DNA of 33,408 bases from an uncultured Bacilli bacterium (GTDB lineage: Bacteria; Bacillota_I; Bacilli_A; RF39; UBA660). The notes under the pieces were generated by a model. The model ran no database searches and had not been told where the DNA came from. It worked only from the letters and a program-made list of their open reading frames with translations. The position numbers and the translations under genes were made by a program. The stretch's first letter is position 1; every line of letters starts with the position of its first letter. The DNA is taken from assembly GCA_947601485.1 (NCBI GenBank), contig CANQGF010000009.1, positions 1 through 33,408 on the forward strand, in the 5' to 3' direction. Positions 31,290 to 33,408 of the stretch are shown here, piece after piece.

Positions 31290-31834
31290 TTTTCCACTGC
31301 TATTTTTTTAACATAAATGGGATTAACCTTATGAGGATTAACCTCATCTAAAGAGAGGACATAATCAATTATTTTTTCATAATCAAGTTTAATATCTGTA
31401 ATTACATGATATTTATCACTAAATTCTTCATATTCAGAATTAGTTAAATAAGAATAATCACCAACTAAATTGAATTCATCATCAAATATGCCTATATAAT
31501 AGCCATTTTTATCACTAAATCCCATTATTTTGTCTTCTTCATCTGTACTTAAAGCCATACATTTTAATGAATCAATCATTCTAATAGGTTTTTCTAATGT
31601 ATACGCTAATGTTTTAGCTACTGTTACACCAAGTCTTACACCTGTAAATGATCCTGGACCATTAACAACAATAATAGATTCTAATTTATCTTTGTCCAAA
31701 ATTTTATTAATTAAAGGCATTAGGACTCTACTATGTTCTTCTTCATCTTTAATAATTTCTTTTTTTATAATTTTCCCATTTTTATATAGAATTACAACAA
31801 CATCATTTAAATGGGTATCAATAAATAAATGCAT
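31286..31834 (-). CDS. tsaB: TsaB, t6A complex dimerisation subunit
   Basis: 182 residues, shorter than the usual 220-230, with the C-terminal part reduced. ASKHA start LFIDTHLNDVVVILYKNG and the diagnostic VVNGPGSFTGVRLGVTVAKTLAY are intact. TsaB is an inactive homologue of TsaD that bridges TsaD and TsaE. The shortened form resembles those in reduced genomes. Part of tsaE-tsaB-rimI-tsaD. Confidence 0.94.
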   Translation of the reverse strand: MHLFIDTHLNDVVVILYKNGKIIKKEIIKDEEEHSRVLMPLINKILDKDKLESIIVVNGPGSFTGVRLGVTVAKTLAYTLEKPIRMIDSLKCMALSTDEEDKIMGFSDKNGYYIGIFDDEFNLVGDYSYLTNSEYEEFSDKYHVITDIKLDYEKIIDYVLSLDEVNPHKVNPIYVKKIAVEK

Positions 31835-31842
31835 AATTCCTC

Positions 31843-32295
31843 CTATAAAACAGATTCACACAATTCTTCGTAAACTCTACCATAAGGTTTAAATAAAAGC
31901 ACTCTTGTATTTTCATCAATTATTTTGAAAACAATTTCTAGTCTTTCCTCTGGTAAATCCTTTTTTATCATTTCTGACCATTCAATAATGGTAACGCCAC
32001 CTTTATTAAAATAGTCTTTAATTCCCAAATCTTCTTCTGTTTCATCTAAACGATAGACATCCATATGATAAAGAGGCATCTCCCCATTTAAATATTCTTT
32101 AATTATATTAAAAGTTGGACTAGTAATATTTTCTTCAATTCCTAAAGCTTTGGCAAATCCCTTAACAAAAACGGTTTTACCACTTCCAAGTTCACCATCT
32201 AAACAAATTACCATATTAGGAAATTTTTCGCTTTCAATATTTTCTGCTAAATTTAAAGTATCATCAATATCTTTTGATACATATTTAAAATTCAT
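31843..32295 (-). CDS. tsaE: TsaE, t6A complex ATPase
   Basis: 150 residues from ATG 32295 (AAGGTGA at 5 nt; the frame also has a GTG three codons earlier with no ribosome site). P-loop GELGSGKTVFVKGFAKAL, the TSPTFNIIKEY segment, HMDVYRLD and IIEWSEMI are the TsaE hallmarks. It hydrolyses ATP to reset TsaBD during t6A synthesis. First gene of the operon with a good promoter 18 nt upstream. Confidence 0.96.
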   Translation of the reverse strand: MNFKYVSKDIDDTLNLAENIESEKFPNMVICLDGELGSGKTVFVKGFAKALGIEENITSPTFNIIKEYLNGEMPLYHMDVYRLDETEEDLGIKDYFNKGGVTIIEWSEMIKKDLPEERLEIVFKIIDENTRVLLFKPYGRVYEELCESVL

Positions 32296-32312
32296 AATCC
32301 TCACCTTATTTA

Positions 32313-32341
32313 ATTATAAATAAAAAATAACCTTTAAACAA
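32313..32341 (-). promoter_or_regulatory. promoter of the tsaE-tsaB-rimI-tsaD operon
   Basis: Minus-strand TTGTTT (32336-32341), 17-bp spacer, TATAAT (32313-32318). Confidence 0.75.
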
Positions 32342-32373
32342 GACAATTATGACTATTTAACACAATTAAACAT

Positions 32374-33012
32374 TTATATTATTTTTCCTCTTGATAATTT
32401 TTTTCCTATATCTAATGACAGAGCATAAGAATAATTAACTAAAAAATCTTTGAAATCGTTTTTAAATGCGCTATTTTTAATGCTATTAATAATTAGTTTA
32501 GGATTAACATCAATTTTAATTTGATCTTTGTCAATTTTAAAAATCAAGTTATCTTCCTCAATATTTAAAAATCTTAATATTGATTTTATAAGTTGAAAAT
32601 CATTACTATTAAAAGAACGTATTTTTAAAAATTTTACATCATAAACTTTATGTAAATATTTTTTAGACTGATTATTTAATTCTTTATAGTAAAGATCAAA
32701 AGCAATTTCTCCATCTTGCTCACAACTTATTATTTTAATTAATCCCATTTTATCACAATACTTTAAAAAATGGGTAGTTAAGGCTTGACTATAACTCTCA
32801 TAGCAAATTTTATTATCAGATGTATATTCATTTAAACTTTGAAAAAGATTAAAAACAGATGTAAAAAATAGTAATGAAGCATTATTATATAATATACCTT
32901 TTAAATATAATGAAAAAGAACTAAGGTTTTGATTAATTGAATAGCAATAATCATAGTTTAAAGGTGGTATTATAACTTTTTCAATAAAAAAACCATAATT
33001 ATTTCTTTTCAT
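32374..33012 (-). CDS. unknown 212-residue protein
   Basis: Family not recognised. Start ATG 33012 (MKRNNYGFFIEKVIIPP) is chosen because AGGAGG sits 10 nt upstream, inside the in-frame longer version (33033). The protein is Tyr/Phe/Asn-rich, with an N-terminal helical part (YNNASLLFFTSVFNLFQSL, about 40-60; TTHFLKYCDKMGLIKI, about 82-97) that could be a winged-helix-like fold, and a mixed C-terminal half. No signal peptide. It lies between the rRNA operon and tsaE, transcribed away from the 5S gene, so readthrough from rRNA could reach it if the 5S-end T-run leaks. Confidence 0.6.
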   Translation of the reverse strand: MKRNNYGFFIEKVIIPPLNYDYCYSINQNLSSFSLYLKGILYNNASLLFFTSVFNLFQSLNEYTSDNKICYESYSQALTTHFLKYCDKMGLIKIISCEQDGEIAFDLYYKELNNQSKKYLHKVYDVKFLKIRSFNSNDFQLIKSILRFLNIEEDNLIFKIDKDQIKIDVNPKLIINSIKNSAFKNDFKDFLVNYSYALSLDIGKKLSRGKII

Positions 33013-33068
33013 AAAATCAAAACCTCCTAACATATATATATTGTAACATATTTTTGGGCAAAAAAAAA

Positions 33069-33170
33069 CTGGCGACTACCTATTTTTGCTTTCACTATCT
33101 TCGGCGTATTAGTGCTTAACTTCCTTGTTCGGTATGGGTAAGGGTGTGTCCACTAAGCTATCGTCACCAA
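33069..33170 (-). rRNA. rrf: 5S ribosomal RNA
   Basis: The minus strand reads GGTGACGATAGCTTAGTGGA at the 5' end, CATACCGAACAAGGAAGTTA in the conserved loop region and ends TAGTCGCCAG. The ends can form helix I. The helix IV/loop D arm is short (GAAGATAGTGAAAGC), as in Mollicutes-like 5S. A run of nine Ts follows the 3' end directly, so helix I plus this run may terminate the operon. Confidence 0.95.
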
Positions 33171-33229
33171 TAAAGGATTTTGTCCTTTAAAAACTTGATA
33201 ATGCGTCATCAAACAATTAAATAAATTAA

Positions 33230-33408
<179 letters not shown>

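Overview
The window is very AT-rich DNA in which every long reading frame is free of internal TGA and TAA stops and starts after Shine-Dalgarno-like purines. Promoters are Bacillota-like, often with an extended -10 (TGN-TAAAAT or TGN-TATAAT). Gene content (CpsB/C/D tyrosine-kinase regulators, NatAB-like ABC exporter, lgt, tsaE-tsaB-rimI-tsaD, tex, U32, uvrA) fits an uncultured, small-genome, low-GC Bacillota of the Bacilli/RF39-like (Mollicutes-related) type using TGA as a stop. That placement is inference from composition and gene content, not a phylogeny.

Layout. Positions 1-763 hold a probable broken 5' gene end, a candidate structured small RNA and a gene remnant. Positions 764-2909 are a minus-strand capsule-regulator operon (CpsC-like polymerase co-regulator, CpsD-like tyrosine kinase, CpsB-like phosphatase). 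Positions 2978-8221 are a surface-protein island: an InlB-repeat membrane protein, then two tandem paralogous Ig/FN3 surface proteins with hypervariable Cys-rich C-termini. The first of these is switched out of frame by a G9 tract. A divergent regulator with two XRE helix-turn-helix domains (8337-8798) follows. Positions 8799-14639 are a tightly overlapping minus-strand operon of RNA-acting proteins (RlmK-like methyltransferase, RluA-family pseudouridine synthase, U32 protein, Tex). Position 14691-18341 encodes a 1216-residue cytosolic protein with an internally duplicated LRR module.

Two dispersed relatives of one compact element, at 18408-18760 and 21178-21530, each look like a type I toxin-antitoxin locus. 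Each has a ~30-residue hydrophobic peptide, a convergent ~60-nt antisense RNA whose terminator overlaps the toxin stop codon, and 5'/3' mRNA ends that can pair with each other. A second, toxin-less copy of the antisense RNA gene lies at 21601-21727. Between them are a small unknown gene, a thioredoxin-reductase-like flavoprotein lacking the redox CxxC, and lgt.

Positions 21746-24794 carry a NatAB-like ABC exporter and a divergent CPBP protease. Then come uvrA, an unusual sigma-70-family factor whose region 4 plus a C-terminal extension is present twice, the t6A tRNA-modification operon tsaE-tsaB-rimI-tsaD, an unknown 212-residue protein, and the end of an rRNA operon (5S and the 3' end of 23S, minus strand). 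The most interesting signals are the toxin-antitoxin family with an orphan antitoxin, the phase-variable surface protein with exchangeable-looking C-terminal cassettes, and the duplicated-module sigma factor.
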